From an uncultured Oscillospiraceae bacterium (GTDB taxonomy: Bacteria; Bacillota; Clostridia; Oscillospirales; Oscillospiraceae), in the NCBI GenBank assembly GCA_948616425.1, contig CAPGBJ010000041.1, positions 70,913 to 134,912 of the forward strand: a DNA stretch of 64,000 nt. The letters run 5' to 3'. A program made the translations under genes and the position numbers. Shown here piece after piece: positions 43,098-51,770 of the stretch (positions are counted from its first letter, which is position 1; each line of letters starts with the position of its first letter). Under the pieces are notes generated by a model. The model saw only the letters and a list, made by a program, of their open reading frames with translations, did not search any database and had not been told where the DNA came from.

Positions 43098-45896
43098 TTG
43101 AAACGGAGAATTTTTTCGTTTGCTTTGGCAGTATGTCTGTGCATATCAGTTATACCAGCTGTATATGCGGAGGGAAATATTCCCACACCCCAAGTAGTCT
43201 ATGAGACTTTGATTGCGTTGAAGGACCAAGGCGATTATTGCGAAGGAACACCGTGGGATGATTCAAACCATAGTTATTCCTGGAATGGCGGACCCGTCGC
43301 AGGGAATATCACCGGCGGTACGGGCTGTGCAGCTTTTGCTTTTGAGCTCAGCGATAAGGCCTTCGGTACCCTGCCTGCAAGGACGCTTACCACGGGAAGT
43401 TTTCAGCTTTCTGATGTGCGGGCGGGAGACATTCTGCGGGTCCAGAACAACAGCCATAGCGTAATCGTACTCCAGGTGACGGATGGTGGCGCTGTGATTG
43501 CCGAGGCAAACTACCATGTGAATGGTGGAGCCGGTACCGTCCATTGGGGTCGTGCCATTTCAAGGGAAGAGGTTGAGGCCGCCAACTACTTCATCACCCG
43601 CTATCCAGAGGGCTACATGCCTCCGAATGACCCTACAGCTGGGCAAGAGATTGACAGTGGGAGCTTTGGGAACCTGACCTGGAAATTGACGAAGGCGGGT
43701 ACTCTGACGATCTCTGGCAGCGGTGCCATGTCGGATTTTTCCGAGCCTTCGGAGACGCCCTGGAATGCTTACACGGATAAAATCTTGACCATTATCCTTG
43801 AGAATGGCGTGACCAATGTAGGGAGCAGGGCTTTTTATGGCAGCAAAGCACTCAGTGTAACCATTCCTGGCAGTGTAACAACGATTGGTAGTGATGCATT
43901 CTACGGGTCCGCATTGGTTTCTGTAAATATTCCTGGTAGTGTGCGGACCATCGGGGACAATGCTTTCCGCAGTTGTGCAAATCTTGTTTCCGTTAATATT
44001 TCAGAGGGATTGGAGACAATTGGATCGGGGGCTTTTCGGGCCTGCGCAAAGCTCCCCTCTATTACACTGCCCGCCAGTATCCGTTCAGTAGGAGACTCGG
44101 CGTTTTTGGAATGTTCGGAAATGACAGAAGCAAATTTTAAGCCAAGTACCGCGAATGAGCCAGTGATAATGAACAATTATATGTTTGCTCGGTGCTGGAA
44201 GCTGAATAAAGTGACACTGCCTCAAAAAGTGGATTGTATCGCTGATTATATGTTTTTAAACTGCCTCTTTCTTACCAGTCTGAATATTCCGCAGGGTGCA
44301 ACGCGAATCGGAGAGTCAGCCTTTTCATCTTGCCCCCTGAGTTCTATCTACATTCCCGACAGCGTAATGGAAATTGGTATGTCTGCATTTCCGGTTCCCC
44401 GTACTTTGAATGATGTATATTTTGGCGGAAGTGAAGCAGATTGGAGCGGGATACAAAAAGTACCCACCGTCACAGCGGCGCTGGAGGGAGCGACGATACA
44501 CTACAATAAAGAGCTGCCGGAAACTCCCTCTACACCTGATAAACACGAGCACAGCTGGGCTTCGGACTGGAGCAGAGACAGCGACTACCACTGGCATGAG
44601 TGCTTGGCCCAAAACTGCGGTATCACTGGGAATAGCGGCAAGAGCGGTTATGGAGCACACAGCTACGGCGGCTGGGTGATTGACCGGGATGCAACCGCCA
44701 GCCAGAGCGGCAGCAGGCATCGAATTTGTTCCGTCTGCGGCTACAGTCAAACGGGCAGTATTCCCGCCACGGGCGGTTCATCGTCCAGCGGAGGCAACAG
44801 CTCCAGTGATTATACCCCGCCCAGCACTACTACGACCACAACTCGGAACCCAGACGGCTCTGTCACTGTAACGAAGACCGACAGGCGCACTGGGACCATC
44901 ACAGAAACCACACAAAACCCGGACGGGTCCCGAACTGTAGTTGAGACCAAAAAGGACGGTACTGTGACCACCCGGAAAATCGACAAGGCGGGCAATAAAG
45001 CCGAGACCATTGCCAAGCCGGACGGCTCCAGCACAGTCATTGTGGAACAGAAAGATGGTACTACTGCCACCGTTACCACCAGCGCCGCCAGTAGGGTGGA
45101 GGCAGAGGTCAAGCTATCTGCTTCGGCCGTCAGCTCTGCTCAGCAGAGCGGTACCGCCGTCACCTTGCCTATTCCGCAGATGCAGGCTGCCCCGAATACC
45201 GATGGCGCGCCCACTGTGGTTGTGAACACAGGGAGTGAAAGACTGGTCAAGGTGGAGATCCCCGCTGTTGCCCCAACTCCCGGCACCGTGGTGGTGGTCG
45301 TCCACGCGGATGGCAGACAGGAGGTCATCAAGGGTTCTTGTCCCACAGCGAATGGCGTGACGGCGTCGCTGCCTGATGGGGCGACGGTGAAAATCGTGGA
45401 TAACCGCAGGGACTTTGTGGACGTATCCCCCCAGTATTGGGGGGCAGATGCTATCGCCTTCGTTTCTGCCCGTGAGCTCTTTGCAGGTACATCAGCGGAT
45501 ACCTTTACCCCTGATGCGCCCATGACCCGCGCTATGCTGGTGACGGTCTTGGCTCGCTTTGATGGTGCGGATATCTCGGGCGGCACCACGTGGTATGAAA
45601 AGGGCGTCGAGTGGGCGATTGCCAACGGTGTCAGTGACGGCAGCAGCCCTGAACGAAATATTACCCGTGAGCAGTTGGTTACAATGCTTTGGCGGTACGC
45701 AGGTTCCCCGGCTGCTACCGGCAATATGTTCAGCTTCGCGGATGAAGATCAGATCAGCGGCTATGCCCGGAAGGCCATGCAATGGGCTGTGGAGAATGGT
45801 ATTGTCAGTGGCTTCGGCAACGGGCGGTTGGGGCCCCAAGGGCAAGCTACCCGTGTACAGGTTGCGCAGATGTTGAAAAGCCTGATTGAGAAGTAG
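43098..45896 (+). CDS. Secreted SLH-domain surface protein with peptidase-like and leucine-rich-repeat domains
   Basis: A 932-residue exported cell-wall protein. TTG 43098, 10 bases after AGGAGG (43082), begins the signal peptide MKRRIFSFALAVCLCISVIP with cleavage near AVYA-EG. Residues about 30-190 resemble a CHAP/NlpC-like cysteine peptidase: Cys77 in GGTGCAAFAFE, His120 in NNSHSVIVLQV, then EANYHVNGG. Residues about 200-470 are BspA-type leucine-rich repeats (ALSVTIPGSVTTIGSDAF-like units). A Ser/Thr-rich linker with NPDGS repeats follows, and three SLH domains (from FVDVSPQYWGADAIAF, WYEKGVEWAIANGVSDG, YARKAMQWAVENGIV) end the protein. The longer frame to 43017 has no signal. Activity of the peptidase-like part is unproven. 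Confidence 0.88.
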   Translation: MKRRIFSFALAVCLCISVIPAVYAEGNIPTPQVVYETLIALKDQGDYCEGTPWDDSNHSYSWNGGPVAGNITGGTGCAAFAFELSDKAFGTLPARTLTTGSFQLSDVRAGDILRVQNNSHSVIVLQVTDGGAVIAEANYHVNGGAGTVHWGRAISREEVEAANYFITRYPEGYMPPNDPTAGQEIDSGSFGNLTWKLTKAGTLTISGSGAMSDFSEPSETPWNAYTDKILTIILENGVTNVGSRAFYGSKALSVTIPGSVTTIGSDAFYGSALVSVNIPGSVRTIGDNAFRSCANLVSVNISEGLETIGSGAFRACAKLPSITLPASIRSVGDSAFLECSEMTEANFKPSTANEPVIMNNYMFARCWKLNKVTLPQKVDCIADYMFLNCLFLTSLNIPQGATRIGESAFSSCPLSSIYIPDSVMEIGMSAFPVPRTLNDVYFGGSEADWSGIQKVPTVTAALEGATIHYNKELPETPSTPDKHEHSWASDWSRDSDYHWHECLAQNCGITGNSGKSGYGAHSYGGWVIDRDATASQSGSRHRICSVCGYSQTGSIPATGGSSSSGGNSSSDYTPPSTTTTTTRNPDGSVTVTKTDRRTGTITETTQNPDGSRTVVETKKDGTVTTRKIDKAGNKAETIAKPDGSSTVIVEQKDGTTATVTTSAASRVEAEVKLSASAVSSAQQSGTAVTLPIPQMQAAPNTDGAPTVVVNTGSERLVKVEIPAVAPTPGTVVVVVHADGRQEVIKGSCPTANGVTASLPDGATVKIVDNRRDFVDVSPQYWGADAIAFVSARELFAGTSADTFTPDAPMTRAMLVTVLARFDGADISGGTTWYEKGVEWAIANGVSDGSSPERNITREQLVTMLWRYAGSPAATGNMFSFADEDQISGYARKAMQWAVENGIVSGFGNGRLGPQGQATRVQVAQMLKSLIEK

Positions 45897-45923
45897 GCCC
45901 TAATCCAATACAAGCGTGTTAAA

Positions 45924-45961
45924 GCTAGACCGTCTTCCTATATTGTGGAAGACGGTCTAGC
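45924..45961 (+). terminator. Terminator after the SLH protein
   Basis: A perfect 15-bp inverted repeat, GCTAGACCGTCTTCC (45924-45938) with its complement (45947-45961) and 8-base loop. It starts 28 bases after the stop. The flanking T content is modest, so it may act as a bidirectional barrier. Confidence 0.75.
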
Positions 45962-46020
45962 TCAATATAAAAGTTATTTGAGGACAGTGTGGGCGAGCCT
46001 ATCGCAGGTCTGTGATTTAT

Positions 46021-46109
46021 GAAGCTGCCCACCGTTTACAAATGGGGAATGTGCCGCCAGGACATTGGGACTTATCGTTGACTTATGGGCGGACTTGACC
46101 GACAGTTGA
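46021..46109 (+). pseudogene. Remnant of an XRE-family regulator
   Basis: Reads KLPTVYKWGMCRQDIGT, then after a one-base shift LIVDLWADLTDS and stop. XRE regulators commonly show LPTVYKWE...PDIGTLI at the end of their helix-turn-helix. No start and no rest of the gene remain, so this is a decayed fragment. Confidence 0.4.
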
Positions 46110-46467
46110 GCCAGACTGATCTAACAAGGTCTCCCGGCAGATAGAAAAGGTATCAATTTTTAGTCGTTGATTTCTGCTTTATCTGTCGGTAGGGGATTGC
46201 CGGGAAATTTAGCTGCTGTAAGACCGCAATATAGAGGTTCTTATTCAGAACAATAAAAGATGTTCGGCGCCAGCCGCATTTTTCCCTAAGTCCCAATTCT
46301 TTTTCGTGTTCCCGCCCCCGCAGGGGGCGGGAATCACAAGGCTATTTTCTCCCGGAGGAACGCAAAAGCGAATTTGGAGTTCCCTAAAAGAGAATCAGGT
46401 GGCTTTCAAGAGTGACATTGACTGCAAAAATTTATAAAAGTCAGGGGAAGGAAAAGGCAAAAAAGTC

Positions 46468-46495
46468 TTTACATTTCTCAAAAATCTGATATAAT
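46468..46495 (+). promoter_or_regulatory. Strong sigma-A promoter for a non-coding transcript
   Basis: TTTACA (46468-46473), 16-base spacer, TATAAT (46490-46495), predicted start near 46502. No ORF with a ribosome site follows for over 500 bases. Confidence 0.75.
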
Positions 46496-46501
46496 ATAGA
46501 A

Positions 46502-46712
46502 GCTGTCTGAAGGAGAGTAAAGTATTGGAGCTGTAGTCCGTCTGAGAGAAGGTGCAGTCCGCTGGGCAAGGCCTACTAGATCAGGTGAGCGAGCAGAGCA
46601 AATGTGAGAAATCGTACAGATAAAATCCGACAAGTATGTAGCTCAGCTGGGAGGAGGTTCAGTCTGTATCCGCAGGATACATCCGACCAAAATTTCTGCT
46701 CTCCTGTTTTCT
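46502..46712 (+). ncRNA. Unidentified structured RNA candidate
   Basis: Starts at the predicted promoter start. AGGAGAG (46511-46517) can pair with CTCTCCT (46699-46705), closing a domain of about 190 bases, followed directly by GTTTTCTT, a possible termination tract. Inside, GTATCC/GGATAC (46666-46680) forms a tight hairpin, and a 16-base string GTAGCTCAGCTGGGAG (46638-46653) is identical to the D-arm of the tRNA-Ala downstream. I could not match it to a known class (checked by eye against SRP, 6S, tmRNA, T-box). Confidence 0.45.
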
Positions 46713-46799
46713 TGCGTGATTTGTTGGTCTTTTCCCTGAAAGCTGAATGTTTGGTTAATTTAGAATTCACAACTTTTTCTATGTAAAAGATGCCGATTT

Positions 46800-46876
46800 G
46801 GGCCTGTAGCTCAGCTGGGAGAGCGCACGGTTCGCATCCGTGAGGTTCGAGGGTTCGATCCCCTTCAGGTCCACCA
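46800..46876 (+). tRNA. tRNA-Ala(CGC)
   Basis: Cloverleaf by eye: acceptor GGGCCTG/CAGGTCC, D-arm GCTC...GAGC, anticodon stem CACGG/CCGTG with loop TTCGCAT (anticodon CGC at 46833-46835, reads GCG), T-arm GAGGG-TTCGATC-CCCTT and encoded CCA at 46874-46876. Total 77 bases, one more than usual; the variable loop (AGGTTC) carries an extra base. Confidence 0.9.
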
Positions 46877-46881
46877 TAACG

Positions 46882-46922
46882 CGCAAATACGAACCCTGTA
46901 TATTATCAGGAACGTATTTGCG
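46882..46922 (+). other. Hairpin directly after tRNA-Ala
   Basis: CGCAAATACG (46882-46891) pairs with CGTATTTGCG (46913-46922), with an inner CCTG/CAGG helix. Probably part of tRNA transcript processing or termination. Confidence 0.5.
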
Positions 46923-46930
46923 GTAAAAGC

Positions 46931-46974
46931 AAATGTAGAGCCAAGGTCATGAGATCTTGGCTCTACATTTTTTG
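46931..46974. terminator. Bidirectional terminator between tRNA-Ala and the minus-strand operon
   Basis: A 15-bp stem, AAATGTAGAGCCAAG (46931-46945) with 46956-46970, followed on the plus strand by TTTTG and on the minus strand by GCTTTT. It fits termination of both the tRNA transcript and the convergent glycosyltransferase operon. Confidence 0.8.
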
Positions 46975-47093
46975 AAAAAAGCGACCTGCGTCACGACAAA
47001 TATGCTTTAAACATGGAAATCAACGGGCCACAAGAAAGAATACCGGACTCTTCGCTAAAATAGATACCATTGTCTTCTCTTTTGTCAGGAATT

Positions 47094-48518
47094 TTACCGG
47101 GCCTCACTGTGCCGGACCCGTTTGATGGTCCCCCAGATCCCTTTGTTTTTCTGATAGCCGATCAAGGCGCTCAGCCGAATGAAATCAAAGACAAACCGGA
47201 AAAAAATGTTCTCAATCAGGCATATAATACAAGCGCGAAGGACATCCTGACGGCTGATATGGATATTTTGCGTATAAATCCGCTGGAAAAATGCGGTGAT
47301 CGTCAGAATTGAGCTATAAATCGCAAACAACAGGTAAAATTGGAACATGAATTTTGCGTTGAGCAGCCCCACAAGAGCCGCCGCAACTGTCACGGCCAGC
47401 CCGGCCACTTCAATAATAGGCGAATACAACTCATAGAGCAGATAGTAAAGGTAGGAAATTGTACCCACCATTCCAAAGCGGGATTTCAGGAACATGAAAC
47501 GATACTGGGTGATACATTGGAATAAACCGATATGCCACCGGCGGCGCTGTCGGAAGAGGTCCGGCAAGGTCGAAGGTGCCTGACTCCAGCAGACTGCATT
47601 GGGTTCATATCGTATGGAATACCGCTCCATGTTGCTCCGACAGTAGGCGTGAAGCTTCGCCACCAGCTCCATGTCCTCCCCCAGCACATTCGTGGCATAT
47701 CCTCCGGCGGCAATGACTACACTTTTTTTGAACAAGCCAAACGCACCGGAGATAATCAGATTTCCATTGAAGCCATCCAAAAGAATCCGCGAAGCCAGGA
47801 AGGAGCGGTCATACTCCATAACCTGCATACTGGTTAGGAAGTTCCAGGGCAGATGATAGCTCAGTTCCCGGTGAGCGCCGCCTTCTCCATCCGGGTTAAA
47901 CTTGATACACTGGGCTACCCGGATCAAACCTCCCACTGCCACTACGTTGTCGTCCTCCAAAAGCGGCTGAACAATGCGCTCCAGGGAATCCCATTGTAGC
48001 ACGGAGTCTGCGTCAATGCATACAAAATAGGGGTATTGGGATGCGTTGATGCCCGCATTCAGCGCGTCGCCCTTCCCGCCGTTTTCCTTTCGCAGCAGCG
48101 TTAGCCGGACCCGGGTATCCGGGGCCTCGTAGACCGCTTCAATTGATTTGCACGGAATACTCAGCCGAATGGGGCGGCTGACCTCCCTCATATGAAAATA
48201 GTCAATCAACACTTGGCTGGTCTCGTCACTCGAGCCGTCGTCTATCACGATCACCTCATAGAGCTGATAGTCCAGATCCAGCAGGGACTTTACGTTGTCC
48301 AAAATGGTGACCTCCTCATCGTGGGCGGGCACCAGAACAGAGACGGGGAAATAAAAATCGTGCTTCAGCTCATTTTTGATGGCGCGCATACGGTCCTGAT
48401 GATAAAGCCGCCAAGCTCCCATTGCAACGGAAAGAAACAAATAGGAAGCATAGAGCAATAAATAAAACAGGAAAAAGGCTTCTACCCACCGCAGGATTTG
48501 AAAAACCACTTCGCTCAT
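47094..48518 (-). CDS. Family 2 glycosyltransferase, membrane polysaccharide synthase-like
   Basis: A 474-residue processive-type glycosyltransferase that likely polymerises and exports a polysaccharide from nucleotide sugars. N-terminal membrane helix at residues about 12-34, then the GT2 catalytic domain: VLVPAHDEEVTILDNVKSLL, IDDGSSDETS, CIDADS (metal-binding DxD), LGEDMELV (catalytic-type GED) and RQRRRWHIG (product-binding Q/RxxRW). Three to four C-terminal membrane segments follow. The layout resembles PgaC or hyaluronan/cellulose synthase catalytic subunits. Last gene of the seven-gene operon; its start overlaps the previous stop (ATGA). The polymer is unknown. Confidence 0.88.
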   Translation of the reverse strand: MSEVVFQILRWVEAFFLFYLLLYASYLFLSVAMGAWRLYHQDRMRAIKNELKHDFYFPVSVLVPAHDEEVTILDNVKSLLDLDYQLYEVIVIDDGSSDETSQVLIDYFHMREVSRPIRLSIPCKSIEAVYEAPDTRVRLTLLRKENGGKGDALNAGINASQYPYFVCIDADSVLQWDSLERIVQPLLEDDNVVAVGGLIRVAQCIKFNPDGEGGAHRELSYHLPWNFLTSMQVMEYDRSFLASRILLDGFNGNLIISGAFGLFKKSVVIAAGGYATNVLGEDMELVAKLHAYCRSNMERYSIRYEPNAVCWSQAPSTLPDLFRQRRRWHIGLFQCITQYRFMFLKSRFGMVGTISYLYYLLYELYSPIIEVAGLAVTVAAALVGLLNAKFMFQFYLLFAIYSSILTITAFFQRIYTQNIHISRQDVLRACIICLIENIFFRFVFDFIRLSALIGYQKNKGIWGTIKRVRHSEAR

Positions 48519-49630
48519 ACTGCTGCTAACGCCTCTCTTTCCTTCTTCTGCCCTGCGGCGGCGGACGGGACCTCAAAAATGTATTTCAGCATATCTGCCG
48601 CATAGCGGTCTTTGCCGGAGCTGTTCTGGACTTCCTCCCATGTAACGCCCATCGCCTTCAAAGAGCGGGCCGCATTTTGCCGGACATACCAGTTTTGGCT
48701 GTGGAGGGCATCCTTCAAGGCTTGCCTGGTTTCACTGTCCGGGTAAGACGCTAAGGAAGCCGCCGCCGCGATGGAAATGTCCCGTTTCCCCTCCGCGTCT
48801 CCCCTCAGCAGCCGCAAAAGCACGGGCTTCGCGTGTGGGACGGCGTGTCGGCGAAAATAGCGCACCAGCGCGAACCGCGTCTCCGCAGGAAGCTGTTCTG
48901 TTTCCAGCGTTTTCAAGAAATACTCCGCGAAGCTGTCATCACTCAGAGTATCGGCAAAGCGGATCAATCCCACCTGGAAGCATTCGCTCAATTGTCTCCG
49001 GTTCTTCCAAAGACGGTGCGCCAGAGCGTCCTGATCCCCCTGGAACCGGGTCAATCCATCGGACAGAAGCCGGGGATCGTGATACCATCCCCTCTGGCTC
49101 ATCAGGACAAAGGAGTGTTCCACCGACTGGGCGCTCCCCAGCGCGTACAGAGCGTTGAGTACATTTTCCCGGCTGTATACGGTAGAACCCTCCAGATAGC
49201 TTAGAAGCTGTTCCGCCAACGGGCCTCCCTTATCCCCAACCGAGGGATAAAAGGAGGCGATTACATAGGCGAAAAACGCTTGCTCCATAGCGTCCTTTTT
49301 CTGATACACCCCCGCAAGCTCCAAAACCAGCGGACGGTTCTCCTGGAAGAACCGTGCCGCCGCCTCCGGATGCGTGTCCTTCCGACTCTCCATCGCCGCA
49401 TAAAAGGCAATCAGCTCCTCGGTGTCTTTCAGCCGGCGGAGCAGCTCGCCGGAATCCCACACGGGCCTGCCCTCCAGAAAGCTGTCCAAATAGGTTTCCC
49501 AGCGGTGAACTCTCCGTTTCTGCCGCCGTTTGACACTGCCGGAGCGAAAGATATACAGCAGATTAAACAGCAGCAGGACAACACAGATAAATATGTAAAA
49601 GTAAATAACCGCCCTGACCGGCAACCGCAC
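48515..49630 (-). CDS. Membrane-anchored HEAT-repeat protein
   Basis: A 371-residue protein with one N-terminal membrane helix (residues about 8-28) and a cytosolic helical-repeat body. HEAT-like units are visible at the C-terminal end: RDISIAAAASLASYPDSETR and QALKDALHSQNWYVRQNAAR. Such proteins serve as scaffolds; next to a polysaccharide synthase it may regulate or assemble the complex. It begins 1 base after the previous gene's stop. Confidence 0.8.
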   Translation of the reverse strand: MRLPVRAVIYFYIFICVVLLLFNLLYIFRSGSVKRRQKRRVHRWETYLDSFLEGRPVWDSGELLRRLKDTEELIAFYAAMESRKDTHPEAAARFFQENRPLVLELAGVYQKKDAMEQAFFAYVIASFYPSVGDKGGPLAEQLLSYLEGSTVYSRENVLNALYALGSAQSVEHSFVLMSQRGWYHDPRLLSDGLTRFQGDQDALAHRLWKNRRQLSECFQVGLIRFADTLSDDSFAEYFLKTLETEQLPAETRFALVRYFRRHAVPHAKPVLLRLLRGDAEGKRDISIAAAASLASYPDSETRQALKDALHSQNWYVRQNAARSLKAMGVTWEEVQNSSGKDRYAADMLKYIFEVPSAAAGQKKEREALAAV

Positions 49631-49631
49631 C

Positions 49632-51758
49632 TTAATTTCCTCCCTTCCAATACGCCTGCATAATATAATAACTCTCCTTCAGACGCTCCCGATACTCCAG
49701 GCTCTTCCAGCTCTTGAGACGAAACGACTCCATCGGGATCCCGTTTTCCTCGCCGTCCCAGGCCGCCCCGATCCAGATATCCCGAATCTGCTTGAACTCC
49801 ACGCCGTAATGCTGATAATAGTCCCGGTGAACCAGCAGGGAGGCAGGGGCTCCCACATTCAGCAAAAGCCAGGGAAGGCGAATTTCCACACATCCCGTTC
49901 CAAAGCAGAAATCGGCCAGGGAATTGTAGTTCTCCACCTCGCTGTTTCCGTTTCCATGGGTCAGATTTCCGGTTTCCCATACACCCAGCCGTTGGAGAAC
50001 CCGTGTCTCCGGGGTCAGCGTTTCCACCAGCAGGGGGTTCTGCACCGCCATGCCGATTGGAACAAAGACGCCGCTGTCCTGTTCCGGGAAATCCAGGAAG
50101 GGGTCGTCTCCCGCTGTCTCGTACAAAAAGCGCTCCCGCAGGGGGTCCCAGCGTTCCTGTACCAGCAGGCGGCTGTTATCCGTTCCGTCCACACAGAGGA
50201 GAAAATCCACATCCCGAGAAAAGGCCAGATCAGGGTGGTCACAGGAACGGCTCCCCATCTCAGGGGAGATATCCAGCGGCAGGTAGACCGGCTCCTCCCG
50301 GCTAATCCCCTCCAGCAGCAGATAAAGACCCTCCGCATCATAGCGGGCAGACAGCCGCAGGCCGTCCCGCTCCAGCAGGAGGTCCTCCGTCTTCCACTCG
50401 GAGGGATCGCCGTCCAGAATACAGACGGCCTCCTCTCCCGGAGCAAAGGCCATCAGGCCGTAGTTCTGGCTGTTCGTCTGCAGATCGTGCCACAGGAAAT
50501 GCTCCGTGGGCACTGCGGCGAAGGCCGTGTTCCAGCTTCTCCGCTCCCACTCGTCCTGCCAGGTGGAGACAAAGCCTCCCGCCCAGCCGTCTGCCTCCAG
50601 AGCCCGGCTGACTTCCACCAGGCGCTGGCCCTGTTCCTCCTCGGTCAAAGGGGCGCGGTTCAGCTCCACGGCACCCCGGCCGGAGGAAAATCCATACCCC
50701 GCGGCCAGCACCGGCATGGTATGATAGCGGGCAAGCAGCTCCAGATAACCGCCGTAGGGCTGACTGGTGTCCAGCCCCGCCAGAAGCGGGGAGATGGACT
50801 GCTTCTGGGCGGCGGAGAGATATTCCGTGAAGCTGTCGCAAAAGTCATAGAGACGGTAGGCGGCAAAGCGCCCCGCCTTCATGGACGGCAGAGGCGTCAC
50901 ATGCTCCGGATCCGTCTGGGCGTGCTTTTCCAGCTGGCGGGCATAGACCTCCTCGTATTCCAGAAAGTCGCAGGAGGGGTCGCAGAGAAACCCAACAGGC
51001 CGCTGCGTGTCATATTTATCCGTCTCATAGGCGGTGATCTCGTCCATGACCCGGGCCATCGCCGCCTCAAAGGGAGTGGCGTCCTCCGTTGTCTGGAAGT
51101 AGTCGCCCTGATATTCGCCGGAACGGATGGTGCTGTGATCCGTATAGGAGATGGTGTCCGGCTGCCATTCCGTGCCCACCAGGAAGCCCGCTACCCAAGG
51201 GGAAATGTCCCGCCGGTAGACGCCGCCGCTTCGGATTCCCACGGCGGGAAGGTCCTTCCGTCCGTGGATGATGTCCACCAGGGATTTGCCGTCCTCCAGC
51301 AGCGTATTCAGGAAATCCGCGTGATACGCATCCTTGGACCGGTCATTTGCGTAGTCGCTGATATCAGTGCCCTGGAGCATGTACAGGGGCTGGTCATGGC
51401 TGGTATTGTAAGTATAGAGGGCGTTGTAGAAATCATCGTCCATGACGCTGGTCACCCGGACGGCATTGGCACCCATGTCCCCAATGGCCTCGAACCAGCG
51501 GAGATAATCCTCCTCCCCGGCGTCATAGGCGGTGGCGTAGTGCCCCGGCAGGCTGGAGGTCACATCCACTCCCCGCAGGGTAAGCGCCGTGTATTTCTCT
51601 CCGTCCCAGCGATGAAGCTCCGTCCCCTCCGCCCGAAACGGGACGGACAGCGCGGGCCGCTCCCCAAAGGGAAGATAGAAGCCGCCGTAGAATATGGCCC
51701 AATACCCGCCCAGCACAAGGGCCAGGAGCAGCACGGCGGCCGACATAAATCGCTTCAT
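49632..51758 (-). CDS. Large exported protein, TIM-barrel glycosidase-like with C-terminal beta domain
   Basis: A 708-residue protein with an N-terminal signal anchor (residues 4-24). TLRGVDVTSSLPGHYATAYD and WFEAIGDMGANAVRVTSVM (residues about 60-110) resemble the opening strands of glycoside hydrolase barrels; FVSTWQDEWERRSWNT near residue 390 could be a late barrel strand with acidic residues. From about residue 440, LDGDPSEWKTEDLLLERDG resembles carbohydrate-binding DOMON-like domains. Substrate and catalysis are unknown. Fourth-last gene layout suggests it processes or binds the polymer outside the membrane. Confidence 0.65.
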   Translation of the reverse strand: MKRFMSAAVLLLALVLGGYWAIFYGGFYLPFGERPALSVPFRAEGTELHRWDGEKYTALTLRGVDVTSSLPGHYATAYDAGEEDYLRWFEAIGDMGANAVRVTSVMDDDFYNALYTYNTSHDQPLYMLQGTDISDYANDRSKDAYHADFLNTLLEDGKSLVDIIHGRKDLPAVGIRSGGVYRRDISPWVAGFLVGTEWQPDTISYTDHSTIRSGEYQGDYFQTTEDATPFEAAMARVMDEITAYETDKYDTQRPVGFLCDPSCDFLEYEEVYARQLEKHAQTDPEHVTPLPSMKAGRFAAYRLYDFCDSFTEYLSAAQKQSISPLLAGLDTSQPYGGYLELLARYHTMPVLAAGYGFSSGRGAVELNRAPLTEEEQGQRLVEVSRALEADGWAGGFVSTWQDEWERRSWNTAFAAVPTEHFLWHDLQTNSQNYGLMAFAPGEEAVCILDGDPSEWKTEDLLLERDGLRLSARYDAEGLYLLLEGISREEPVYLPLDISPEMGSRSCDHPDLAFSRDVDFLLCVDGTDNSRLLVQERWDPLRERFLYETAGDDPFLDFPEQDSGVFVPIGMAVQNPLLVETLTPETRVLQRLGVWETGNLTHGNGNSEVENYNSLADFCFGTGCVEIRLPWLLLNVGAPASLLVHRDYYQHYGVEFKQIRDIWIGAAWDGEENGIPMESFRLKSWKSLEYRERLKESYYIMQAYWKGGN

Positions 51759-51770
51759 GTTCCTTCCCTC

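Larger units (their letters stand above)
45962..47093. other. Gene-poor region around the tRNA
   Basis: Apart from the XRE remnant, the promoter-driven RNA candidate, tRNA-Ala and the terminators listed separately, this 1.1-kb region holds an 11-bp hairpin TTCCCGCCCCC (46309-46319) with complement at 46323-46333 and no T-run. ORFs here are short and without ribosome sites. The decayed regulator and tRNA suggest a former integration site. Confidence 0.45.

Noticed and set aside
46309..46333. GC-rich hairpin as a terminator
   Set aside because: No T-run on either strand and no gene ends nearby.
46638..46690. Second tRNA gene upstream of tRNA-Ala
   Set aside because: It shares only the D-arm string; no acceptor or T-arm can be formed. 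Kept as part of an unidentified RNA.
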